This document shows, one piece after another, positions 25,932-33,490 of a stretch of DNA of 64,000 nt. Where the stretch lies: NCBI GenBank assembly GCA_038900335.1, contig JBBMRB010000020.1, forward strand, positions 1 to 64,000, written 5' to 3'. Below the pieces are notes generated by a model, which worked only from the letters and a program-made list of their open reading frames with translations, made no database searches and was not told where the DNA came from. A program made the translations under genes and the position numbers. Positions within the stretch are counted from its first letter, which is position 1, and each line of letters starts with the position of its first letter. The DNA is from Rs1 sp038900335 (lineage in GTDB: Bacteria; Pseudomonadota; Gammaproteobacteria; Pseudomonadales; Balneatricaceae).

Positions 25932-27413
25932 TTAGATCGTTAAGCCAGGTGATAACTGGGCAGGCATCGTTAATGTGTCTGCTTCCATACTCGCAACAGG
26001 GTAAGCGCAATAATCCGCTGCATAATAAGCGCTGGCTCTATGATTGCCACTGGCACCAACACCACCAAATGGTGCCGCTGAGCTAGCACCTGTGGTTTGT
26101 TTGTTCCAATTGACTATGCCGGCGCGAATATGAGTGAAGAATTCATCATATTGCTCAGTGCTATCACTAAATAGGCCAGCAGCCAGGCCAAAACGAGTGT
26201 TGTTTGCACCAGCGATAGCTTCATCGAATTGGTTGTAGCGAATCACTTGTAGCAGCGGTCCAAAGTGCTCTTCATCCGGTAATAATGGGATATTAGTGAC
26301 ATCAATTAAGCCTGGGCTAACAAAGCCTGTACCCTCTTTTAGTTTTTCTAGGCTGACAATCACCATTGCCCCTAAATCAACTAAGCTTTGTTGTGATTTT
26401 ACCATGTTATCAGCAGCTTGCTCTGAAATTAAGCTACCCATAAAAGGGGCTGGCTCATCAAACTGGCCGCCGACTTTAATATTCTTAACCGCTTGTGTCA
26501 GTGTTTCTAGGAACTGATCACCTTGTTCATTATTAGCGACAAATAAACGTCTAGCACAAACACAGCGCTGGCCTGTGGTAATGTACGCTGATTGAATAGT
26601 TTCATTGACAGCCGCTCGAATATTACTGATTTCGCCGATAATAAGTGGGTTATTGCCGCCCATTTCTAACGCGAGAATCTTATCGGGGCGCCCAGCAAAT
26701 TGTTGATGTAATAAATTGCCAGTATTTGAGCTGCCAGTAAAAAATAGACCGTCAATACCCTGGTTTCCAGCAAGGGCTATACCTGTCTCTTTTTCACCTT
26801 GTACAAGGTTGATAACCCCTTTTGGTAGCCCAGCTTGTTGCCACAGCTCAACCATGTACATGCCCACTTTAGGTGTTAGCTCACTAGGTTTAAAGATTAA
26901 AGTGTTACCGGCAATAAGTGCTGGCACAATATGACCGTTAGGTAGATGCCCAGGAAAATTATAAGGGCCAAACACTGCAACAACGCCGTGTGGTTTGTGG
27001 CGAAGTGCACTACGAGTTGCACCCATATCGGTTAAGGTATTACCGGTGCGCTCATTGTTAGCACGTATTGAGATGGCTATTTTTGCGGCCATAGCACCAG
27101 CTTCTGTTAGCGTTTCCCAATAAGGTTTGCCTGTTTCTTGTGCTATTAAAGTAGCTAGCGCTTCTTTGTTCGCTACTAATAACTGGGCATACTTCTCAGC
27201 GATTGCGCAACGCGTTGATAATTCTGTTTTAGCCCAAGATGGAGCCGCTGCGCGTGCCGCTTGAATAGCTAAATCGACCTGTTCGGTATTAGCGCTTCTG
27301 CCTTGCCAAATAACATCACCGGTTGCAGGGTTTTGTGAGTTAAATAGCTGGCCTTCGCCATCTAGCCAAGTGCCATTAATAAAAAGAGATTTTGTAGTTG
27401 ATGTAGTCGACAT
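25932..27413 (-). CDS. astD: Succinylglutamate-semialdehyde dehydrogenase
   Basis: 493 residues of the aldehyde dehydrogenase superfamily; it oxidises N-succinylglutamate semialdehyde to N-succinylglutamate with NAD. Visible elements: FGPYNFPGHLPNGH, the FFTGSSNTG cofactor loop, catalytic Glu in LEMGGNNP and catalytic Cys in TTGQRCVCARR. Length matches AstD. An AAGG ribosome site lies in the 5-bp gap and upstream coding end, showing coupling to astA. Confidence 0.96.
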   Translation of the reverse strand: MSTTSTTKSLFINGTWLDGEGQLFNSQNPATGDVIWQGRSANTEQVDLAIQAARAAAPSWAKTELSTRCAIAEKYAQLLVANKEALATLIAQETGKPYWETLTEAGAMAAKIAISIRANNERTGNTLTDMGATRSALRHKPHGVVAVFGPYNFPGHLPNGHIVPALIAGNTLIFKPSELTPKVGMYMVELWQQAGLPKGVINLVQGEKETGIALAGNQGIDGLFFTGSSNTGNLLHQQFAGRPDKILALEMGGNNPLIIGEISNIRAAVNETIQSAYITTGQRCVCARRLFVANNEQGDQFLETLTQAVKNIKVGGQFDEPAPFMGSLISEQAADNMVKSQQSLVDLGAMVIVSLEKLKEGTGFVSPGLIDVTNIPLLPDEEHFGPLLQVIRYNQFDEAIAGANNTRFGLAAGLFSDSTEQYDEFFTHIRAGIVNWNKQTTGASSAAPFGGVGASGNHRASAYYAADYCAYPVASMEADTLTMPAQLSPGLTI

Positions 27414-27418
27414 ATCTA

Positions 27419-28459
27419 TTACCTTTTTTGTGCTATAAGTCTAACGATACGCACAGTGCTACCGTGCGTTATATTAAGTAGCTGTGCTGTGTTTTCTGGT
27501 ATCGTAATTAAATTGTTATTCACTTTATTAAGTTGCGTTAAAGTACAGCGAAAACTGGCGAACTCGGTATTGCTTATTAAATACAGCTGGTTATCGTCAG
27601 TATCAAATTCACTATCATCGCTAGCGATGCTAACTTTGACATAGTGGCTATCTTTTATGGCGCGAATATCTTTAACATTGGCTTCAAGAGTTGGGCCAGC
27701 ATCAAAGATATCGACATAACCGCCAAAACGCATCCCTTCACGCTCTAATAGTTTGCGAGCGGGAACGGTGTTTTTATGGGTTTTACCGATGACCTCTTGT
27801 GCGCAAGTTGGCAGTAGCTGTGCGTATATCGGGTATTTAGGCATCAGTTCTGCTATAAATGCTTTACCAATGGATGACAGTTGATCAGCTGTGGTGAAAT
27901 CTAGCGAGAAAAAATGCTTACCTAAACCTTCCCAAAAAGGTGAAACACCATTCTCATCTGAATAGCCTCTCATTTCAGCAACTAATATTTCGTTAAATAA
28001 CTGAGCAAATTCTGCCATAAACATAAAGCGTGATTTAGACAGCAAATGACCGTTTTTAGAGTGGCGATAATCAGGGTGCAGGAACAAAGTACAAAGCTCT
28101 GAATAGCCGGTATGATCGTTACTAATAGTGAGTGTTTGCATCGTGTTATAGACATCTAACTCTTTTGATGCGTGTACGAGTGTGCCAAGACGATAGTTGT
28201 ACCAAGGATCATTGAGGCCAACGGCTGATTCTATCGCGCAAATGCCGGCTATTTTATCAACGCTAGTATCTTGCAAAACAAACAGATAGAGGTTGTCAGG
28301 TTGTTGGTTGTTTTTCTCAAAAGCCGTTAAGGCTATTTTTAGCTTATTTTCAACAACGCCTGGGCTATCTTGTAGCGAGGTAAATCCTGGGCCGGTAATT
28401 TTAGCAAGGTCTGCTAAAGCTTGGGCATCTTTCGCTTCTATTGGGCGAATAACCATCAT
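27419..28459 (-). CDS. astA: Arginine N-succinyltransferase subunit (AruG-like)
   Basis: 346 residues. It transfers succinyl from succinyl-CoA to the alpha-amino group of arginine, the first AST step. The sequence opens MMVIRPIEAKDAQAL and contains the AstA signatures TLFLHPDYR, KSRFMFMAEF, EMRGYSDENGVSPFWEGLGKHFF and REGMRFGGYVDIFDAGPT. In Pseudomonas two related subunits, AruF and AruG, form a heteromer; this one, next to astD, corresponds by position to AruG. It lies 5 bp upstream of astD and 39 bp downstream of its paralogue. Confidence 0.93.
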   Translation of the reverse strand: MMVIRPIEAKDAQALADLAKITGPGFTSLQDSPGVVENKLKIALTAFEKNNQQPDNLYLFVLQDTSVDKIAGICAIESAVGLNDPWYNYRLGTLVHASKELDVYNTMQTLTISNDHTGYSELCTLFLHPDYRHSKNGHLLSKSRFMFMAEFAQLFNEILVAEMRGYSDENGVSPFWEGLGKHFFSLDFTTADQLSSIGKAFIAELMPKYPIYAQLLPTCAQEVIGKTHKNTVPARKLLEREGMRFGGYVDIFDAGPTLEANVKDIRAIKDSHYVKVSIASDDSEFDTDDNQLYLISNTEFASFRCTLTQLNKVNNNLITIPENTAQLLNITHGSTVRIVRLIAQKR

Positions 28460-28498
28460 TTGAGCGTCTCCGGTTTGGCTATTGTTAAAGTCTTAAAA

Positions 28499-29557
28499 TT
28501 AGTGTTCTGCTTGGGTGAGTGCGAGAATATAAACTCTATCGCCAGTGGTTACACCTAAGCATGTCGCTTGTTCTGTCGTTAATTGTACTGTTTGTGCCTG
28601 TTGACTCATTGTGATATCTATCGTGGCAATAATTGCCTTAAAGTCTTTTACTTTGTTGTTACTGATTAAGGCTGGTTTTGCATCACTTTGTGCATATAGA
28701 TTAGTCAGTTGCACACTGGCGTGATACTGATTATTAATAGCCGCTATGTTTGCAGTTAAGCATTCAAAGGCTGGGCCGGCATCAAAAATACTGATGTAAT
28801 GACGATGCTTAAAACCTTGATCCATTAACAATTTTTTAATGCTGTTTAAATCAGGGCGCAATTGACCAATCGCCTGCTGTGCCGTTTTTTCTAATAAGGG
28901 TACATAAACCGGGTGCTTAGGCATTAAATCTGCAATAAAACCTTTGGCATTAATACCTGATAAGTAATTGGCGCGATGAAAATCCATATTGAAAAAGTGT
29001 TGCCCCAACGCCTGCCAAAACGGTGACTCATTATCACTGGTTAATAACCCCTGTAGCTCTAATACAAACTTGTTGTTAAAGCGCTTTGGTTGCTGGCCTA
29101 TAAACATTAACCTTGATAGAGACAGTAGTTGCAGCGCATTGCCTTCATCATTTTTACTATCAATATCTGGCGTTAAAAAGAAAGTATATAGTCGTGATGC
29201 GCCTTCATAGTCCTGGTTTAAGCTCAGTGTGTCGATAACATTGTTAATTTGTAGCTCTTGCGAGTGATGCTCTAACTGTTCACAATAATAACTGTAAAAA
29301 GGGCTAGTGTAGCCAACACATGCCTCAATACCTGAAATACCTAATACCTCTTTCGTCACTGAGTCTTCAATAACAAAATGATAACTCTGCTTGCTCGCTA
29401 GTGATACTTTATTACGTAACGACTGAGCAGTGTTATTGATCAGCTGTTCTAAGTGATCACGGTTATTAGGCAGCGTTGTCATACTATTACCCGCCGTAAT
29501 AGCTAGATGCTCAATGGCGGGTAAATCGTCAAAACGTACGGGGCGAAAAACTAGCAT
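28499..29557 (-). CDS. Arginine N-succinyltransferase subunit (AruF-like)
   Basis: A second AstA paralogue. ATG 29557, two bases after the M20 gene's stop, gives MLVFRPVRFDDLPAI and 352 residues; a longer start inside the M20 gene is unlikely. Shared signatures include LYTFFLTPDID, LSRLMFIG, LELQGLLTSDNESPFWQALGQHFF and HRHYISIFDAGPAFE. It is noticeably diverged from its neighbour, as expected for the AruF subunit of the AruF-AruG heteromer, which acts on arginine and ornithine in Pseudomonas (established). Coupling to the M20 gene is evident from the near-zero spacing. Confidence 0.87.
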   Translation of the reverse strand: MLVFRPVRFDDLPAIEHLAITAGNSMTTLPNNRDHLEQLINNTAQSLRNKVSLASKQSYHFVIEDSVTKEVLGISGIEACVGYTSPFYSYYCEQLEHHSQELQINNVIDTLSLNQDYEGASRLYTFFLTPDIDSKNDEGNALQLLSLSRLMFIGQQPKRFNNKFVLELQGLLTSDNESPFWQALGQHFFNMDFHRANYLSGINAKGFIADLMPKHPVYVPLLEKTAQQAIGQLRPDLNSIKKLLMDQGFKHRHYISIFDAGPAFECLTANIAAINNQYHASVQLTNLYAQSDAKPALISNNKVKDFKAIIATIDITMSQQAQTVQLTTEQATCLGVTTGDRVYILALTQAEH

Positions 29558-29558
29558 A

Positions 29559-30812
29559 CTATCGAGCTGTTTTCGCTTTAAGCCAGCTAATATCATCAGA
29601 TGTTGCTAGCTTTAACAGCATTAGAGCACTCAGTTTAGCTCGCTCTGTTAAGCTTTTAACTTTAACATATTCATCAGATGAGTGTATTTTGCCTCCTTGT
29701 ACACCTAGCGTGTCAATATTTGGGATTCCCGCTTCTGCAAGGTTGTTTCCATCGCAACAGCCCCCGGTTGGCAACCATGTTAGCTCTAAACCTAATTGCG
29801 ATCCGCACTGGCACGCCAGTTGGAAAAGCTTTTCGTTTTGGGCCGTAATGACTTTAGGTTTTCTGCCAAAATGGCCATGTATTTCAATGCTTAAACCGTC
29901 ACGCTCGTTGATTTGAGCTAAAATTTTAGCAATATGATCAAGGCACCACTGCTCATCTTCTGGTTTTTCTAAGCGGATATTAAAACGTGATAAACACATA
30001 TCAGGAACAATGTTATTAGCACCGCCACCCTCAATTAAAGCGGGGTTGATGGTGACGCCTTCTTTTTGGCCATTAAGATCATCTAATGCGCAAATAAAAT
30101 CACACATTGCGCGTACGGCATTGCGGCCTAAGTGATGCTCACGCCCCGCGTGTACCGCTTTACCTTTAGTAATAACGCTGAAATTACCACTGCCTTTACG
30201 TGCACCTGCAAAGTTGCCATCAGCAAAGCTAGGCTCGTAAATCATACCTAAATCAACACGTTGAGCAGCTTGCGCTATATATTTAGCAGAACCTTGTGAG
30301 CCAATTTCTTCATCTGGATTGAATAGGATTTCCCAGCCAATTCTATTGGCATGAGGACTGCGCTCTAATGCTTCGATGGCTTTTAACATGACAATTAAGC
30401 CGCCTTTTAAATCGGCAACACCTGGGCCATTAAGTGTTTCATCGTCTAACCAAGAGGTTGTTTGAAAGTCAGAATCGATAGGGAATACGGTGTCTAAATG
30501 TCCGCAAAAGAAAATCTGTAGCTCAGCATCAGGGCGCTTAGTTAAACGCACGGCATTACCCATCGGTAACTGTTGCTCGTTACCCGCATTATCAATATGT
30601 TTAAAAGGGGCTACCGGCAGTATTTCGACTTTTGCATCTAAAACTTGCGCATATTCTATAAGTTTGTCGGCAACCTTATTAACACCTTCAGGGTTAAAGC
30701 TGCCTGAATTAATGTGTGATAATTCAATGGTGCGAGCAAGCATTTCATCGTATTGCTCGTCAATCCAATTAAGGCAGGTGTCAATTTCATTAGGTGTTAG
30801 TACTGCTGGCAT
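29559..30812 (-). CDS. M20-family metallohydrolase in the ast cluster (candidate succinylglutamate desuccinylase)
   Basis: Start at 30812 is preferred (AAAGGA ribosome site nine bases upstream); 417 residues. All M20 di-zinc elements are present: CGHLDTVFP (His, catalytic Asp), GVADLKGG (bridging Asp), NPDEEIGSQG (catalytic and ligand Glu), a later Glu in IYEPSFADG, and the C-terminal HSSDEYV His. The dimerisation lid lies between (GKAVHAGREHHLGRNAV). The family includes carboxypeptidase G2, ArgE and DapE, the last a desuccinylase. No astE is visible in this cluster, so this enzyme may release succinate and glutamate from N-succinylglutamate; that is an inference. Confidence 0.85.
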   Translation of the reverse strand: MPAVLTPNEIDTCLNWIDEQYDEMLARTIELSHINSGSFNPEGVNKVADKLIEYAQVLDAKVEILPVAPFKHIDNAGNEQQLPMGNAVRLTKRPDAELQIFFCGHLDTVFPIDSDFQTTSWLDDETLNGPGVADLKGGLIVMLKAIEALERSPHANRIGWEILFNPDEEIGSQGSAKYIAQAAQRVDLGMIYEPSFADGNFAGARKGSGNFSVITKGKAVHAGREHHLGRNAVRAMCDFICALDDLNGQKEGVTINPALIEGGGANNIVPDMCLSRFNIRLEKPEDEQWCLDHIAKILAQINERDGLSIEIHGHFGRKPKVITAQNEKLFQLACQCGSQLGLELTWLPTGGCCDGNNLAEAGIPNIDTLGVQGGKIHSSDEYVKVKSLTERAKLSALMLLKLATSDDISWLKAKTAR

Positions 30813-30910
30813 GTGTCGTTGTCCTTTAGTCATAAATAAGATTAAAGAGAGACCATTAGCAGCGATTGTTTAGAGTGAGCTAATGGCTAGCTGTTTGAAT
30901 ATGCAAAAGA

Positions 30911-30945
30911 GCCCGCAGTGCTGCTGTTAAGTCATCACTGCGGGC
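30911..30945 (-). terminator. Strong stem-loop between astC and the M20 gene
   Basis: A perfect 10-bp GC-rich stem, GCCCGCAGTG paired with CACTGCGGGC, with a 15-base loop. Read in the direction of the ast genes it lies 13 bp after the astC stop and is followed by CTCTTTTGC, a short T-rich stretch. It has the form of an intrinsic terminator or attenuator inside the cluster. Confidence 0.7.
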
Positions 30946-30957
30946 ATCATTTGATAG

Positions 30958-32178
30958 TTATGCCTGTTGGGCAATAACCTTAGCGATCGCTTGATCTAGC
31001 TTTTGCAGGCCTAGCTTAATATCTTCATCGGGAATAATTAAAGAGGGTGCCATACGTAAAACTTTAGGGCCAGCAACAAGCATCATTAAGCCTTCTTCAC
31101 GAGCTGCGCCCATAAATAAGGCGGCTTTGCCTTGCCATTTTTCTATCAGTTCAACACCGATAAGTAGTCCTAGGCCACGAATGTCTTGAAAGATGCCATA
31201 TTTTTCGTTGATCGCAGTTAAACCGCTGATGAAAAGTTCGCGCTTGGCTTGTACGCCAGATAATACGTCTGGTTGGTTGATATGATCAACGACCACTTCA
31301 GCAACTGAACAAGCCAGTGGGTTACCGCCATAAGTACTGCCATGAGTACCAAAATTTAGGCTCGCAGCGCATTTGTCGGTTGTTAGCATCGCGCCAATAG
31401 GGAAGCCACCGCCTAATGATTTAGCAGATGTTAAAATATCTGGCTTAATACCGAACTGCTCATAGGCAAAGAAAGTACCGGTGCGGCCAATACCTGTTTG
31501 CACTTCATCAAGAATTAACAATGCATCATACTGATCGCATAATTCACGTGCTGCTTTAACAAATTCAACATCGGCGTTAATGACCCCACCTTCGCCTTGA
31601 ATCGGCTCAAGTACAACGGCACATGTACGCTCAGAAATAGCATTTTTTAGTGCTTGGATATCATTAAATGGTAAATGAGTGATACCTGCTGGCACCGGCT
31701 CAAAACCTTCGCGATACTTCTTTTGACCACCGACAGATACAGTGAATAAAGAGCGGCCGTGGAACGATTGCTCGAAAGAAATGATTTCGTGTTTATGTGG
31801 GCCGACATTGTCGTAGCTGTATTTACGAGCAAGTTTAAATGCCGCTTCGTTAGCTTCTGTACCTGAGTTACAAAAGAAGACCTTATCGGCAAATGTTGCA
31901 TCACATAATTTCTTAGCAAGACGAAGTGCTGGCTCATTAGTGAATATGTTTGATAAGTGCCATAAGTTTTCTGCTTGCTCTTTAATCGTGCTGACAAGAG
32001 CCGGGTGAGAATGGCCAAGAGATGTTACGGCGATACCACCGGCAAAATCGATATATTCATTGTCATCTTGATCCCAAATTCGAGAGCCGCGACCGCGTAC
32101 AGGTACCATCTGTTGTGGGTTGTAGTTAGGTACCATTACTTCATCGAACATTGCACGTGTGACGCTTTGCTTAGTCAT
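30958..32178 (-). CDS. astC: Succinylornithine / acetylornithine aminotransferase
   Basis: 406 residues of class III PLP aminotransferases. Motifs: IDFAGGIAVTSLGHSHP, FFCNSGTEANEAAFKLAR, LILDEVQTGIGRTGTFFAYE and the PLP-lysine loop TSAKSLGGGFPIGAM. It moves the delta-amino group of N2-succinylornithine to 2-oxoglutarate, step three of AST; AruC-type enzymes also serve as ArgD in arginine biosynthesis. GAGGA ribosome site at a normal distance. It is the first gene of the cluster, divergent from the ArgR-like regulator with a 226-bp shared promoter region, and is separated from the rest by a hairpin. Confidence 0.94.
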   Translation of the reverse strand: MTKQSVTRAMFDEVMVPNYNPQQMVPVRGRGSRIWDQDDNEYIDFAGGIAVTSLGHSHPALVSTIKEQAENLWHLSNIFTNEPALRLAKKLCDATFADKVFFCNSGTEANEAAFKLARKYSYDNVGPHKHEIISFEQSFHGRSLFTVSVGGQKKYREGFEPVPAGITHLPFNDIQALKNAISERTCAVVLEPIQGEGGVINADVEFVKAARELCDQYDALLILDEVQTGIGRTGTFFAYEQFGIKPDILTSAKSLGGGFPIGAMLTTDKCAASLNFGTHGSTYGGNPLACSVAEVVVDHINQPDVLSGVQAKRELFISGLTAINEKYGIFQDIRGLGLLIGVELIEKWQGKAALFMGAAREEGLMMLVAGPKVLRMAPSLIIPDEDIKLGLQKLDQAIAKVIAQQA

Positions 32179-32404
32179 TTTGAGATCCTCAAATGGTTAT
32201 TAAAAAATAGTGTAGTAAATAAGAAATTAAAGTGTTGATGTTATTGAGTGTGTTTATTATGAGCTTAGATAAACTTGAAAGCTAGAGTGATAATTTAATA
32301 ATAGCGACATTATTTTTGGTATTAAATACTATTTTAATCATAATAGTTTAAAATAGCGGCTTATAGGTTTGTTTTAAAGCCGTAATTTTAAAAAAAGAGA
32401 TAGT
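32179..32404. promoter_or_regulatory. Divergent astC / argR promoter region
   Basis: 226 very AT-rich bases between divergent starts. Near 32300-32355 lie repeated TTAAATACTATTTTAA- and AATAGTTTAAAATAGC-like stretches with partial dyad symmetry, a plausible place for regulator binding. I cannot assign exact -10/-35 elements or an ArgR half-site. Confidence 0.5.
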
Positions 32405-33376
32405 ATGAGCTTACCAAATAACACGGCACATAAGGAATTGCGCTATGGTTTTCTATTGTTACCTAACTTTTCCTTAATTGCCTTCTCATCGGCAATAGAG
32501 CCATTGCGAATGGCAAATTGGATAAGCGGTAATAATTGTTATTCAACAGCATTGATCAGCCATGATGGTAAAGCAGTGACAAGCAGCTGTGGTGTGCAAA
32601 TTCAAACTAATCACAGTTTAAATGAACTGCCTTATTTTGATGCTGTTTTTGTCTGTGGTGCTAGCCCTATTGCCAGGACAGGTAATGAGGCGGTTATTGA
32701 TTGGTTGCGCAGGCAGCGCAATAGCAAGATGGCGATAGGCGGTATTGGTACGGGCTCTTATGTGCTGGCGATTGCTGGTTTGTTAGACAAATATCGAGCG
32801 ACCATTCACTGGTGGCACATTGAGAATCTCAAGCAAGAATTCCCGCAAACTCAGGTGACTAATCGGTTATTTGAAATTGATGGTTTACGCTATACCTGCA
32901 GTGGCGGTACTGCGTCAATGGATATGATGCTGTTTCTGATTGGCCGTCAACATAATTTAGATTTAGCGGCATCTATATCAGAGCAATTTGTCTGTGAGCG
33001 CATTAGAAGTAACGATGATATCCAGCGTATACCTATTAAGTCTCGAGTGAGTGCTAGCCAGCCTAAGTTAATAGAGGCGGTAACCTTGATGGAGGCAAAT
33101 ATTGAAGAGCCTTTAAGCACTGATGACCTTGCCCATCATGTTAAATTATCACGCAGGCATTTAGAGCGTCTGTTTAAAAAGCATCTGCAAAACGTACCGG
33201 CTAAATACTATATGGAATTGCGTTTAATAGAGGCAAGAAAACTATTAAGGCAAAGTGATAAGACCATTTTACAGGTAGGTGTGTTGTGCGGCTTTTCCAG
33301 TGCCTCTTATTTTAGTACTGCGTATAAAAATTTCTACGATATTACGCCAAGAGAAGAGCGCAAATTACTCGAATAA
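32405..33376 (+). CDS. argR: ArgR-like AraC-family regulator with DJ-1/PfpI domain
   Basis: 323 residues in the GlxA layout. Residues ~10-175 are a DJ-1/PfpI-like class I amidotransferase fold (FLLLPNFSLIAFSSAIEPLRMAN; GGIGTGSYVLAIAGLLD, with Gly replacing the usual nucleophilic Cys; then CSGGTASMDMMLFLI). Residues ~225-320 are an AraC-type double helix-turn-helix (LSTDDLAHHVKLSRRHLERLFKKH; ILQVGVLCGFSSASYFSTAYKNFY). Pseudomonas ArgR, the arginine-responsive activator of aru genes, has this architecture; divergence from astC strongly supports that role. It is unrelated to the E. coli ArgR. The symbol is assigned by context. Confidence 0.83.
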   Translation: MSLPNNTAHKELRYGFLLLPNFSLIAFSSAIEPLRMANWISGNNCYSTALISHDGKAVTSSCGVQIQTNHSLNELPYFDAVFVCGASPIARTGNEAVIDWLRRQRNSKMAIGGIGTGSYVLAIAGLLDKYRATIHWWHIENLKQEFPQTQVTNRLFEIDGLRYTCSGGTASMDMMLFLIGRQHNLDLAASISEQFVCERIRSNDDIQRIPIKSRVSASQPKLIEAVTLMEANIEEPLSTDDLAHHVKLSRRHLERLFKKHLQNVPAKYYMELRLIEARKLLRQSDKTILQVGVLCGFSSASYFSTAYKNFYDITPREERKLLE

Positions 33377-33396
33377 ATATCATCGAGCAATTTGCG
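33359..33396 (+). terminator. Stem-loop overlapping the 3' end of the argR-like gene
   Basis: CGCAAATT (33359-33366) and CTCG (33368-33371) pair with CGAG (33384-33387) and AATTTGCG (33389-33396), one mismatch, 12-base loop. It spans the stop codon. No T-tract follows, so it may act as a mRNA-end structure. Confidence 0.45.
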
Positions 33397-33421
33397 GTTA
33401 TCTAAAAGTTGCCACTTAATT

Positions 33422-33447
33422 GGTAGTGGCTGCAGGTAGTGGCTGCA
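33422..33447 (+). repeat. Tandem 13-bp repeat
   Basis: GGTAGTGGCTGCA occurs twice head to tail (33422-33434, 33435-33447) between the convergent argR-like and ABC exporter genes. The first copy also pairs its AGTGGC with GCCACT at 33411-33416. Confidence 0.8.
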
Positions 33448-33490
33448 AATAGTTTTACAGCTTGCCATTCACGCTACACGGCTAGTGGGC

